Shown here one piece after another: positions 53,884 through 62,973 of a stretch of 64,000 bases of DNA. The position numbers and the translations under genes are program-made. Numbering within the stretch: position 1 is the stretch's first letter; the number at the start of each line of letters is the position of its first letter. The stretch comes from DATJGS01 sp035494735 (GTDB lineage Bacteria > Eisenbacteria > RBG-16-71-46): positions 1 to 64,000 of the forward strand of contig DATJGS010000041.1 of NCBI GenBank assembly GCA_035494735.1, written 5' to 3'. The notes under the pieces were generated by a model. The model ran no database searches and was not told where the DNA came from. It saw only the letters and a list, made by a program, of their open reading frames with translations.

Positions 53884-56800
53884 TTACTTCAGGACGATCA
53901 GCTTCTTGGCATCCACGAACCGGCTGGTCAGGTACTTCACCTGGGTGAAGTAGACGCCACGAGCAACCTGCTGCCCGTGATCGTTCACACCGTCCCAAGT
54001 GATGGTGTGCTCGCCGGCCGGGAACTGACGATCCGCCAGGTTGCGCACCAGACGACCGGTGACGTCGTACACCTTGATCTCGACCCGGTCGGACTTCGCC
54101 AGGCCGAAGTGCACAGCCGCCATACCGGTCTTCAGCGGGTTGTTCCGCAGGTTCATGAAGTTCACGAACTGCGACCCGTTGCCCAGGTTCGGCACGTCCA
54201 GCGTCACCGCCGGGGTACCCACGATGCTGCAGCCGCTGATCGCGCTGAACACCGTGCTGAGGGCGTTGTAGTAGAAGGCCAGACGACCATAGCTCGTGAC
54301 GTCGTAACGGCTCGTCACGGTCAGGATGTCATAGCCCTCAGTCACGCCGATCCAGGGACGCGTCACCGTGGCCGGCTTCACCGACACGGCAACGTACGGA
54401 CCGTTTGCACCGACGTTCTGGTACTCGGCGCCGACCACGACTTCGGGCACGTCGCCAAGGTCCATGAAGAGCACGTCCTGGGTGTACGTACAGGCGTTGC
54501 GGACACCGTAGATGTCCGACGCATGCGCGGTACCGACCAGGTCGGCAGTCGGGATCAGGTCAGTGACCTGGTCCAGCTTGCCAGACGCCGAACGGTAACC
54601 CGGGAAGAGCAGATCGTTGCCGAAGAAGAGATTCTGCATCACTTCTGGGGCGAACGTCGCGTTCGAGGTATTGAAGTTCGCTTCCACGATGCCGTTGCCA
54701 CCGAGCCACACGCCCACCTTGTTCGCGGTGGTCGCGCCGAGCATGTAGTCCTGGAACTCACGGACGTCATCCGCGGTCTTGTCGGTGAAGGGGCCGAGCA
54801 TGTCGGAGTTCAAATCGCCGAACAGCGCCATGACGACCTTGTAGTACGCCTGCAGCATCGCCAGCGTCGGCGCGTGCTTGTCGTACTTGTCCTTCACCTT
54901 GTTGGCGGCGCTGGCGTCGCGCACCGAGAACCGAGCGCCCAGCGAAGCGGAGCCCGTGTTCAGCGATTCGGAAGCCTTGACACCGTACATATCGAACGTG
55001 CTGCCAGCCGACTTGTTCTTGTAGACCCGGTAGATCGGGCTGTTGATGGCAGCAGAGGTGTTCGGATTGCTGTTGTCGATGTTGCCGGGCGCGGACCAGC
55101 CGTTGTGACCGCCACGATCCGCCGAACGAGTCGCACCGATGGAGTCAGCAACGCTGATCCAACCGCGCTCGTCGCCACGACGATCGTTCCAGTCCACGTA
55201 CAGCATGCAGGCAGCGCCACCGCCACCGAACGCGTTGTCCTTCCAACGATCCGGAAGCACGCTGAACTCCTGCCAACGGTGCGCGTCGGTCGAACCTTCG
55301 AGTTCCTGCGGGAACACGATGGTCGTATCCGGGCACATGTCGACCTGACCGGCCGTGGGGCCCTTCAGGTTTTCGCGACGGAAGAAGTACTCGACGTGCG
55401 TGCCCGGCGTGAAGATGCCGTCCGGCAGGATCGAGGTGAGCTCCTTGGTCGTCGAGACACCGTTGTAACCGGTACGGCTCGCCGGAACCGTCGTCACCCA
55501 CGCCGGAATCGACGTGCACGTGACGTTCGGGTCGTTCAGCGAACCGAGCGTATCCACCACGAAGCAGATGTTCTTGGTGACGCCAAGCGTGCTGTAGTTC
55601 GGATCATTCTCATGGATCGTCGACTGCCACGCTGAGCCACCGATATCCACCGGAATGAACGCCTTCGCCATCACCGGGAAGAAGTTCGTCTCTTGCGTGT
55701 CGCAGCGAGCCGCGTTCCACACCAGAGAGTTCCAGCCGCTCGGAGCGCCAGCATGCGCCGCGACCGCACCGGACTGAGCCTTCTCACCAGGGCTGACCTC
55801 GTACGTACCCCAGAACGTTCCGTCGCCCGGCGTGACCGTCGCAAGACCAGTAGGCACCTTGCGCAGGCCGCTCGACGCGTTGCCGATCGTCAGGTAGTTA
55901 CCGACGCCCGGCCGGATACGGAAGATCATGTCGATACGGAGCGAGTCGCCCGGAGCGATGACCGAAATCGAGTCACCCGGAACGTCGAAGCGCAGCGCCG
56001 TCGCACCCACCGTCTGGGTCGTGTTGAGACCCGTACGGACGAGAGCAGCCGCCGTGTCGAAGTTCGCGGTTCCCGGCAGCGTTCCGTCTTCATTCGCAGG
56101 GAACGAGTCGTTGAACCACTGCCAGATGTCGACGCTCATCGCCTGCGGGTTGCCGTCGACGATGACGAGAGCCATGTCATCCAGATAGCACCCATCGGTC
56201 GGTGAGCAACCGGCGGTGACGCCGAAGCGGTAGCAGGTCTGAATTCTGCGGAAGAAGATGCGGATCGAATCCGGAACACCACTGGCATTCGAGGTGCGCA
56301 CCAGACCCTGCTGCTTCGACCCGTCCAGCACGTAGAAGCACTGCTTGTCCGGATTGAAGTTCAAGAAGCCCGGCGTACGGATGGCGCCCCATTCGGGCGT
56401 TCCGGGAGCCGGACCACCGAGCGGCTGGGTCGAGGGGTAGTTCTGCATACCGCTCTGCCAGGAGTCGCCGGTGGAGAAGATGTCGAAGATGCCGGCATAG
56501 ATGGCGTACCAGATGTAGTAGTCCTGGGTCGCCGTCGCTTCTTCACCGGTCAGGTCCCAACCATTCTTCGTCTTCGAAAGAGCGACCAGGTTGACGGTGG
56601 GCGACACGATGCCCCACTGACCAGCCTCGTCCTCGCTGTGGTTCGTGTTGTCGATCGGGGCGCCAGCGCGCTCGAAGTTGTCGTGATCTCCCATCGAAAT
56701 CACGGTGCCCTTCAGGTCGCAAATACGGTAGACGCTGTTCACGTCACCGCAGAGGTCCTCGAACGTGAGGTCCGACAACGCGTGCGGGTGAGCCATGATG

Positions 56801-58218
56801 CCCGGAGGCTTGCCAGTCGACTTCCACGCCTGCTCGGCCGTCAGGGACGAGCTGTTGTCGATGTCGTTGGCAGCAGTCGAGCCTTCGAAGTCACCGATGG
56901 TGACCGGGCCAGCGCCCTGGTTCACCGTCACGTTGTCCAGCTGAGCCGCGCCCGCGCCACCCGAATTGAACGCCGTTCCCTGATCGTCGAAGCCACGGTT
57001 CGTGTGCACACGGAACACGATACGCAGCTTGTTGCCCGACGACTTGAGAGCGTTGACGGCGGCATTCGGGATGATGATCGACTGCGCGACGTTGTTGTTG
57101 ATGCTGTCCGCGCTGAACACCCACATCCGCTTGTCCTTGTTCAGGACTTCGTTGAACCAGCGGCGGAGGTTGTCGTAGATCGGACGCGTTACGTTGTCGG
57201 AGCCCTTCCACGTGCCTTCCACGGGCTCGCCGACATACACCTGGAACGAATCGACCGGCGCCTGCGCGTTGGCGGGTGATCCCGCTTCCGCGCTGATGAA
57301 GTTGCCGGCGGCCGTGCTCAGGTGGTCACCATCGAACCAGCCCACACGGGTCGAGGTCGTGGTGGTCTTGCCCAGCGACATGAACGTCGAGAAGTTGAAA
57401 CCGAGCGTCAGGTTATTGGCGCCCAGCCCCGAAACGTCGATGTCGCGATACAGCATCTGATCCATCTGCGAGCCGTAGCCGGGGAACCGATCCGACGCGC
57501 CGTTGCCGACGGTCGTCGTGTTCGCCTGGTTTCCGGACATCTGCAGAACGTCCACGTTGAACGCGCTGTTCGTGAGCGGATCCGACACCGTCACGTCGCC
57601 GTGATTGCGCAGACCCATCCACGCCGACTTGGTCCCGGCGAGCGGCGTCCAAGCGACGCCCTTGCCGGCGCCAGCGCCCGTGTTGCCGGGATCGCTGTGC
57701 CACACGCCGACCACACCGAACGTACGATTGCCCGGCAGGTTCGTCGTGTAGTCGTGGCTCCGCCCCTCGTTGATCACGTAGTTCGCGGAGTTTCCGATTT
57801 CGATCGCCCACCACGGACGGTTCACGTCCACGCGGACGGCTCCCGACGCGTTAGCGTGGAAGCAGCGAATCGACCACCAACCCTGCATCGAGTCGCCATG
57901 CACCGGGGTCTCCCACGACCAGACGCCATCCGTACCAACTCCCGGACCCTGCGTCGGGCGGTTCGGCCCCTTTCCAACCTTCCAATAATTCGTTGCGCCC
58001 GGCAGCCCGGAATAGCCGACCCACACCGTGTCATTCGGACTCGGCGTGGACGAAACTCCGAGATTGGCGGCACGCGAACGCAGCTGGGCGGAGATGTTGG
58101 CGTTCGTCAGGCGAGGCTGAACCTGGTCGCCAATTCCGCTTTCCTGCGCGATCGCGAGATTCGCCGTGAGCGCAGCCGCTCCCACCATCAGAAGCAGCGC
58201 GACGTACGACTTTCTCAT
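53884..58218 (-). CDS. Giant secreted protein with FlgD-like C-terminal domain
   Basis: 1444 residues from ATG 58218 after GGAGG. Signal peptide ends near residue 25 (LAIAQ). Residues about 45-560 contain beta-rich blocks (WVGYSGLPGATNYWKVG, DWHFN-type turns, FDVPGDSISVIAPGDSLRIDM). Cysteines cluster around residues 660-705 (TCYRFGVTAGCSPTDGCYLDD). The end is a strong FlgD-like domain (VEIKVYDVTGRLVRNLAD ... VARGVYFTQVKYL). By eye the gene is less GC-extreme than its neighbours and uses a narrow codon set, as highly expressed genes do. It is followed by a terminator and preceded by its own promoter with a palindrome. A major surface or extracellular protein is likely. Confidence 0.85.
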   Translation of the reverse strand: MRKSYVALLLMVGAAALTANLAIAQESGIGDQVQPRLTNANISAQLRSRAANLGVSSTPSPNDTVWVGYSGLPGATNYWKVGKGPNRPTQGPGVGTDGVWSWETPVHGDSMQGWWSIRCFHANASGAVRVDVNRPWWAIEIGNSANYVINEGRSHDYTTNLPGNRTFGVVGVWHSDPGNTGAGAGKGVAWTPLAGTKSAWMGLRNHGDVTVSDPLTNSAFNVDVLQMSGNQANTTTVGNGASDRFPGYGSQMDQMLYRDIDVSGLGANNLTLGFNFSTFMSLGKTTTTSTRVGWFDGDHLSTAAGNFISAEAGSPANAQAPVDSFQVYVGEPVEGTWKGSDNVTRPIYDNLRRWFNEVLNKDKRMWVFSADSINNNVAQSIIIPNAAVNALKSSGNKLRIVFRVHTNRGFDDQGTAFNSGGAGAAQLDNVTVNQGAGPVTIGDFEGSTAANDIDNSSSLTAEQAWKSTGKPPGIMAHPHALSDLTFEDLCGDVNSVYRICDLKGTVISMGDHDNFERAGAPIDNTNHSEDEAGQWGIVSPTVNLVALSKTKNGWDLTGEEATATQDYYIWYAIYAGIFDIFSTGDSWQSGMQNYPSTQPLGGPAPGTPEWGAIRTPGFLNFNPDKQCFYVLDGSKQQGLVRTSNASGVPDSIRIFFRRIQTCYRFGVTAGCSPTDGCYLDDMALVIVDGNPQAMSVDIWQWFNDSFPANEDGTLPGTANFDTAAALVRTGLNTTQTVGATALRFDVPGDSISVIAPGDSLRIDMIFRIRPGVGNYLTIGNASSGLRKVPTGLATVTPGDGTFWGTYEVSPGEKAQSGAVAAHAGAPSGWNSLVWNAARCDTQETNFFPVMAKAFIPVDIGGSAWQSTIHENDPNYSTLGVTKNICFVVDTLGSLNDPNVTCTSIPAWVTTVPASRTGYNGVSTTKELTSILPDGIFTPGTHVEYFFRRENLKGPTAGQVDMCPDTTIVFPQELEGSTDAHRWQEFSVLPDRWKDNAFGGGGAACMLYVDWNDRRGDERGWISVADSIGATRSADRGGHNGWSAPGNIDNSNPNTSAAINSPIYRVYKNKSAGSTFDMYGVKASESLNTGSASLGARFSVRDASAANKVKDKYDKHAPTLAMLQAYYKVVMALFGDLNSDMLGPFTDKTADDVREFQDYMLGATTANKVGVWLGGNGIVEANFNTSNATFAPEVMQNLFFGNDLLFPGYRSASGKLDQVTDLIPTADLVGTAHASDIYGVRNACTYTQDVLFMDLGDVPEVVVGAEYQNVGANGPYVAVSVKPATVTRPWIGVTEGYDILTVTSRYDVTSYGRLAFYYNALSTVFSAISGCSIVGTPAVTLDVPNLGNGSQFVNFMNLRNNPLKTGMAAVHFGLAKSDRVEIKVYDVTGRLVRNLADRQFPAGEHTITWDGVNDHGQQVARGVYFTQVKYLTSRFVDAKKLIVLK

Positions 58219-58580
58219 GTGACTACCTCCATCGTCGCAATGCATGGGCAATGCGAAGTCTTCCAAGTAACGGATTGCGAGCGAGGCGTCGCGAAAAAAC
58301 TCGACCGGCGGATTCGGGGTCACCGTTGAATCCGATCGGACGATCGCTGCTCGAAGAGCCCATCCCCCCTTTCCGCTGCCGCGCGCCGACCTTTAGGCAG
58401 TTCAGGTCAGGCCCGGCACTATTGATTGCGCGAACTCGTTGTCGAGTTGATGAGCGCACGCGACCGCTGCCAGCCGCCGCCACTCAACAACCGCGGAACT
58501 TGAGGTGCATCTGGGGGTTTCTAGAGGACGCACCACTTCCCCAGCACGACGAGAAGGCTAGAACTCCTGACACGGTTGTG
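58219..58580. other. Leader and promoter region of the giant secreted protein
   Basis: No gene is visible. It contains the promoter candidate at 58555-58584 with an overlapping palindrome (58568-58583) and a leader of about 330 nt. The leader is unusually long for this window. I found no riboswitch or T-box pattern that I recognise; a six-T run (TCGAGTTTTTTCGCGACG on the minus strand) occurs near 58290. Confidence 0.55.
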
Positions 58581-58584
58581 TCAA
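58555..58584 (-). promoter_or_regulatory. Promoter for the giant secreted protein
   Basis: On the minus strand TTGACA (58584-58579), 18 bp, TAGCCT (58560-58555). It aligns closely with the promoter at 1501-1530 (TTGACA, 18 bp, TAGACT, then TTCT in both). The -35 box overlaps the end of the ABC ATPase gene. Confidence 0.55.
58568..58583. promoter_or_regulatory. Palindromic operator candidate over the -35 box
   Basis: Perfect inverted repeat TGACAC-GGTT-GTGTCA on the plus strand. It covers five of six bases of the -35 box and the stop codon of the ABC gene. The symmetry suggests a regulator site, but a weak hairpin for the upstream transcript is possible. Confidence 0.45.
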
Positions 58585-59963
58585 TCCGTTTTTTTGCTGA
58601 GACTTGGCGTCTTCATCCAGGGCCCGGGGCCCAGTTCGACGACTTCGCCCGCCCAGCGGCCGACCCAATCCACATCCTGACTGGCGATGAGAACGGGGAT
58701 GTCCTTCGATCGCAGGGAGATCTGGCGGCCGATCGCCTCACGGCGCATAGCATCCAGCCCGGCCGTCGGCTCGTCCAGGCACAGCACGCCCGCGGGAGCG
58801 ATGAGGGCCCCGACCAGTTGCACGAGGCGTCGTTCGCCCCCGGAGAGCGACCAGGTGCGGCGCGGGAGCAGCAGGCTTGGTTCCATCCCCAATTGCCGCA
58901 ACAGATGCGCCGCCTTCGCACGGGCAGCATCGGGGGGCAGGCCGCGACTCGTCGCGGTGAAGATGAGCTCGCGGTCCACGGTCTCCTCGAACATCTCGTG
59001 CTCGGGGTATTGCGAGGCGAGCAGAGGCGGCGCCCCGATTGCGAACGACGTGAACGCGACGTCGATCTGAGTCGAACGCTCGAGTCCGGCGACGGCGCGC
59101 AGCGCGAGACTCTTGCCTGAGGCGTTTGGTCCCACGAGCGCGACGAGGTGTCGCGCCTCGAGACGGAATTCCACGTCGGTCGCAACGGTGACGCGCGGGC
59201 CGGCTTCGGCGGGCGGACCGCTCCGCAGCCGGACCACCGCGATGCACGACGACGCGGCGCCCTTCGCTTCGTCCGTCGGTTCTCCGGCTCCTTGCGAAGC
59301 GTTCTCGGTTCCGCTTCGCGGGCCATCGCGGTCGATCTCTCGCGCGCGATCCGCCGCGTTCAATTCGGATGGGTCCTGCGTGACCCACACGACGGCCATT
59401 CCGTCGCGCACGCGCTCGCGAATCAGACTCAGGAGGTTCGCGCGCGCCTGCGGGTCGAGGTGCGCGGTGGGTTCATCGGCGATGAGCAAGGCAGGGTTCG
59501 CGGCGAGCGCCGCCGCCATGACGACGAGTTGCTGGCGTCCGGCCGATCGCGTCGCGGTGGGGCATCCCAGTTCGCTCTCGAGGCCAAGGCGCTCCGCGAC
59601 CGCCACGACGCGCCGGTTCAGCTCGTCGTCGGGCACGTCCAGGTTGCGCGCGGTCAGAGCGATCTCGTCGGCAACGCGCTGCTCGAGCAGCTGGCTCGCC
59701 GGATCCTGGAGCACGACGGCGACCGAGGCGCGCTGGCGCGGATCGCCCCCCGGCCCGAACGGGCGCCCTGCGAGTTCCAGCGTGCCGCCACGCGCCGGCC
59801 ACAGACCGGCCAGCGTCAGCGCGAGCGTCGTCTTGCCGCCGCCGTTGGGACCCGACAACGCGAGCCACTCACCGCGATCCAGCTCGAGGTGGATGCCGCG
59901 AAGGACGGCGTCGGTCGCGCCCGGCGGCGCGACGTCCAGATGGCGCGCGCTGAGCAGCGGCAC
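58581..59963 (-). CDS. Fused dual ATP-binding protein, ECF/CbiO-type ABC transporter
   Basis: 460 residues with two ABC ATPase domains. The first has Walker A GPNGGGKTT, Walker B LLIADEPTAHLD, and a degenerate signature (TRSAGRQQL). The second has Walker A GPNASGKSL, signature LSGGERR and Walker B VLCLDEPTAGLD. A charged linker joins them near residue 215. The arrangement and the QDPASQLLEQRVADEIA segment match energy-coupling factor (CbiO/EcfA1A2) ATPases for vitamins or nickel/cobalt. No membrane T or substrate S component is in the window. The gene is 13 bases after larC, so nickel supply for the Lar cofactor is a reasonable guess. Confidence 0.87.
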   Translation of the reverse strand: MPLLSARHLDVAPPGATDAVLRGIHLELDRGEWLALSGPNGGGKTTLALTLAGLWPARGGTLELAGRPFGPGGDPRQRASVAVVLQDPASQLLEQRVADEIALTARNLDVPDDELNRRVVAVAERLGLESELGCPTATRSAGRQQLVVMAAALAANPALLIADEPTAHLDPQARANLLSLIRERVRDGMAVVWVTQDPSELNAADRAREIDRDGPRSGTENASQGAGEPTDEAKGAASSCIAVVRLRSGPPAEAGPRVTVATDVEFRLEARHLVALVGPNASGKSLALRAVAGLERSTQIDVAFTSFAIGAPPLLASQYPEHEMFEETVDRELIFTATSRGLPPDAARAKAAHLLRQLGMEPSLLLPRRTWSLSGGERRLVQLVGALIAPAGVLCLDEPTAGLDAMRREAIGRQISLRSKDIPVLIASQDVDWVGRWAGEVVELGPGPWMKTPSLSKKTD

Positions 59964-59976
59964 GCTCTCGAGATCC

Positions 59977-61152
59977 TCAGGCGCCGGGGCGCCGATTCCA
60001 GGCGGCCACCGCCGCCTCGGAAACTTCGCGCAAGGGTCGACCGTGGCGCTCGGCGGCCTGGCGCACCGACTCGAATTCCGGGACGGCGCGCTCGCCGCCC
60101 TCGGGCAGCGAAGCCACCTTGATCGCGACCGGCCCGAACGCGGTCTCGACCTCGGCCATGCGCCGCGGCAGCTCGATGCGCTCGTCGATGCGCACGCGAA
60201 CGCCGAGCGACGAGGTCTCCTCGAGCATGATCGCCGCCAGGGCGTCCGCGGCCTCGGGCTCGGCGATCACCACGAGCCACATGCCCGGGCGCCCCTTCTT
60301 CATGACGGTGGGCACGAGCATGGCGTCCAGGGCTCCCGCGGCCAGCAGCCGGGGAATCAGCGCGCCCACGAACTGCGGGTTGTCGTCGTCGACCGCGGTC
60401 TCGAGCACGGCCACCCGGCGCCGCGCGGCCGCGCCCTCCCGCTCGCCGACCAGGATGCGCAGGACGTTGGGCTGCGCCTCGAGGTCCCGGCCTCCCGCGC
60501 CGAGCCCGACGCGCTCGAGGCGATAGGCCGGCGGATCGCCCCAGCGCGTGACCAGCGTCGTGATGAGGGCGGCGCCCGTCGGCGTCACGAGTTCGAAGTC
60601 GACCGGCCCCGGGCGCACTGGAGCGCCGCGCAGCAGGAGGGCGGTGGCCGGCGCCGGGACCGGGATGCGCCCGTGCTCGCACTCGACCGTGCCGCCACCC
60701 AGGGGCAGTGTCGACGCGTACACCTCGCTCACCCCGAGGTCGTGCAGACCCTGCACGGCGCCGACGACGTCGATCAGCGCGTCCACCGCGCCCACTTCGT
60801 GGAAGTGCACTTTCTCGATGGTGGTGCCGTGCACTTCGGCCTCCGCGGCCGCGAGGCGCGCGAACACGGCGCGCGACCGGTCACGCACGCCGGGGTCGAG
60901 ATCCGCGGCGGCCAGGATCGACTCGATGTGATGGAGGTGGCGATGCGGCTGTCGGCCTTCCGCGGTCACGTCGACCTTCGTCGCGGCCAGCGCGCCGCGC
61001 CGAACGCCGCCGACGGTGACGCGCGCGCCCGCCAGGCGCAGTCGCTCGGGCAACGCCGTGAGGCGTTCGGCCGGCCAGCCGGCCGCGACCAGGGCGCCGA
61101 GCGTCATGTCCCCGCTCAGCCCCGAGAAGCAGTCGAAATACGCGATGCGCAA
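59977..61152 (-). CDS. larC: LarC nickel-insertion protein for nickel-pincer cofactor
   Basis: 391 residues from TTG 61152, after GGAGCG; the in-frame upstream ATG gives an unlikely tail. LarC (cyclometallase) puts nickel into the pincer nucleotide made by LarB and LarE, with CTP in characterised homologues. It starts IAYFDCFSGLSGDM, then LHHIESILAAADLDPG, KVHFHEVGAVDALIDVVGA, GTVECEHGRIPVPAPAT and ELVTPTGAAL. It is a single full-length ORF, whereas in Lactobacillus plantarum larC is split into two by programmed frameshifting. Next to larB and an ABC ATPase. Confidence 0.93.
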   Translation of the reverse strand: MRIAYFDCFSGLSGDMTLGALVAAGWPAERLTALPERLRLAGARVTVGGVRRGALAATKVDVTAEGRQPHRHLHHIESILAAADLDPGVRDRSRAVFARLAAAEAEVHGTTIEKVHFHEVGAVDALIDVVGAVQGLHDLGVSEVYASTLPLGGGTVECEHGRIPVPAPATALLLRGAPVRPGPVDFELVTPTGAALITTLVTRWGDPPAYRLERVGLGAGGRDLEAQPNVLRILVGEREGAAARRRVAVLETAVDDDNPQFVGALIPRLLAAGALDAMLVPTVMKKGRPGMWLVVIAEPEAADALAAIMLEETSSLGVRVRIDERIELPRRMAEVETAFGPVAIKVASLPEGGERAVPEFESVRQAAERHGRPLREVSEAAVAAWNRRPGA

Positions 61153-61162
61153 GGGGTCGCTC

Positions 61163-61933
61163 CTAGCCGCGCCGCGCCGGCGCGGCGGCGTTGATGTTGA
61201 TGAGATGAGCGGCGTAGCCCGCTCCAAAGCCGTTGTCCACGTTCACCACGGTCACACCGGCGGCGCACGAGTTCATCATGGCCAGCAGCGGCGCGAGGCC
61301 CGAGAAGTGCGCGCCGTAGCCGACGCTCGTCGGCACCGCGATCAGCGGCCGGTCCACGAGCCCGCCGACCACGCTCGGCAACGCGCCTTCCATCCCGGCC
61401 ACCACGACGACCACGCGGGCCCCGCGCAGTTTCGCACGGTGCGCCAGCAGCCGGTGCAGGCCGGCAACGCCGACGTCGGCCACGAGCTCGGCCCGGCTGC
61501 CCATGACGCGCGCCGTGACCAGCGCCTCCTCGGCGACCGGCAGGTCCGCGGTCCCCGCGCACAGCACGAGCACGCGCCCACGACCGCGCGGAGCCGGGCC
61601 GCGACGCAGCACCACGGCGCGCGCGCGCTCGAAACGCTGGGCCTTGGGCAGCGCGCGCGCCACCTCCGCCAGTCCGGCCTCGCTGACGCGGGTCGCGAGC
61701 ACGACGCCGTGCCGGGCGTGCAGGCGCGACAGGATCGCCACGAGCTGGGCCGGCGTCTTGCCCTGTCCGAACACGACCTCGGGGAAACCCACGCGCAATC
61801 CGCGCTGGTGGTCGAGCGTCGCGAACTCGAGCCGCTCGAAAGGCGCCTCGCGCACGCGGCGCTCGGCCGCGAGAGGAGTGATCGTGCCGCGCCGCACGCT
61901 CTCGAGCAGCCGGCGCAGCTCAGCCGGACGCAA
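61163..61933 (-). CDS. larB: LarB pyridinium-3,5-biscarboxylate mononucleotide synthase
   Basis: 256 residues. LarB carboxylates nicotinic acid adenine dinucleotide and releases AMP, the first Lar step. The C-terminal half is PurE-like: VLCAGTADLPVAEEAL, DVGVAGLHRLLAH, VVVAGMEGALPSVVGGL, PTSVGYGAHFSG, and MMNSCAAGVTVVNVDNGFGAG with the conserved serine/cysteine. The start is TTG 61933, overlapping the dus stop by 14 bases with GGGGGGC upstream; a downstream start is possible. Ten bases ahead of larC. Confidence 0.92.
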   Translation of the reverse strand: MRPAELRRLLESVRRGTITPLAAERRVREAPFERLEFATLDHQRGLRVGFPEVVFGQGKTPAQLVAILSRLHARHGVVLATRVSEAGLAEVARALPKAQRFERARAVVLRRGPAPRGRGRVLVLCAGTADLPVAEEALVTARVMGSRAELVADVGVAGLHRLLAHRAKLRGARVVVVVAGMEGALPSVVGGLVDRPLIAVPTSVGYGAHFSGLAPLLAMMNSCAAGVTVVNVDNGFGAGYAAHLININAAAPARRG

Positions 61934-62969
61934 CCATGCCCCCCATGCCCGCGCGCGTCCGGTCGTCGGGCACGAACGTGCCGAGCCCGTCGTTCTCCAG
62001 CTCGACCAGATACTGGCGCAGCAGCTCGACCATTTCCTCGACGGACTTCGTGCGATTCACCTGCTCGCGCACCCGCGCGCTGTTCGGCAGTCCGCGCACG
62101 TACCAGGCGACGTGCTTGCGCATCTCGCGCGCGGCGGACGCCTCGCCGACGGACGCGACCATCATGCCGAGGTGGCGCACGCCGGCTTCCAACCGTTCGG
62201 CCGCCGTCGGCGGCGGCAGCTGCTCGCCGCGCTCGTGGAACGCGCGCAGCCGCTTGAACACCCACGGATCGCCGAACGCGGCGCGGCCGAGCATGACCGC
62301 GTCGCACCCCGTGGTCTCGAGCATGCGCACGGCGTCGGCGGCATCGCGCACGTCGCCGTTGCCGATGACCGGGATGCCGACGGCGCGCTTGGCCTCGCCG
62401 ATCATGTCCCAGTGGGCGTGCCCTTCGAACTTTTCGGCGCGTGTGCGGGCGTGGATGGCCACGGCCTGGGCCCCCGCCTGCTCCAGCGCCTTCGAGACGT
62501 CGACCACGTTGCGCGACTGCCCGTCCCAGCCGAGCCGGATTTTCGCGGTCACCGGGATGCGGCTGACGTCGGACATGCGCCGCACGATCTCCTCGATGAG
62601 CGGCACGTTCGTGAGCAGGGCCGCGCCCGCGCAACGGTTCACCACCTTGCGCACCGGGCAGCCCATGTTGATGTCGACCACGTCCGGACGCTGCGCGTCC
62701 GGCAGGTCGTTCAGCACGCGCGTTGCCTCGGCCATCGTGCCGGGATCGGATCCGAACAGCTGGATGCCGATCGGGCGCTCGCTGGGATCGAACGCGCAAT
62801 AGTCGAACGTCGCCTGGTTGCCGCGCGTCAGTCCGTCGGCGGACACCATCTCCGTGTAGACCGCGGCCGCTCCCTGCTCGCGGGCCAGCCGGCGGAACGG
62901 CGAATCGCTCACGCCGGCCAGGGGCGCGAGCAGGAACGGCGCATCGATCTGGACGTCGCCGATGCGCAT
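61920..62969 (-). CDS. tRNA-dihydrouridine synthase
   Basis: 349 residues. FMN-dependent reduction of uridine in the tRNA D loop. Motifs: FLLAPLAGVSDSPFRRL, MVSADGL, PIGIQLFGSDPGTM, DINMGCPVRKVVNRCAGAALL (catalytic Cys), AIHARTRAEKFEG, VIGNGDVRDAADA and DAVMLGRAAFGDPW. Closest in style to DusB. The start at 62969 lies four bases after the HAD gene. larB overlaps its end, so cofactor genes share a transcript with RNA modification. Confidence 0.94.
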   Translation of the reverse strand: MRIGDVQIDAPFLLAPLAGVSDSPFRRLAREQGAAAVYTEMVSADGLTRGNQATFDYCAFDPSERPIGIQLFGSDPGTMAEATRVLNDLPDAQRPDVVDINMGCPVRKVVNRCAGAALLTNVPLIEEIVRRMSDVSRIPVTAKIRLGWDGQSRNVVDVSKALEQAGAQAVAIHARTRAEKFEGHAHWDMIGEAKRAVGIPVIGNGDVRDAADAVRMLETTGCDAVMLGRAAFGDPWVFKRLRAFHERGEQLPPPTAAERLEAGVRHLGMMVASVGEASAAREMRKHVAWYVRGLPNSARVREQVNRTKSVEEMVELLRQYLVELENDGLGTFVPDDRTRAGMGGMVASG

Positions 62970-62973
62970 GGCG

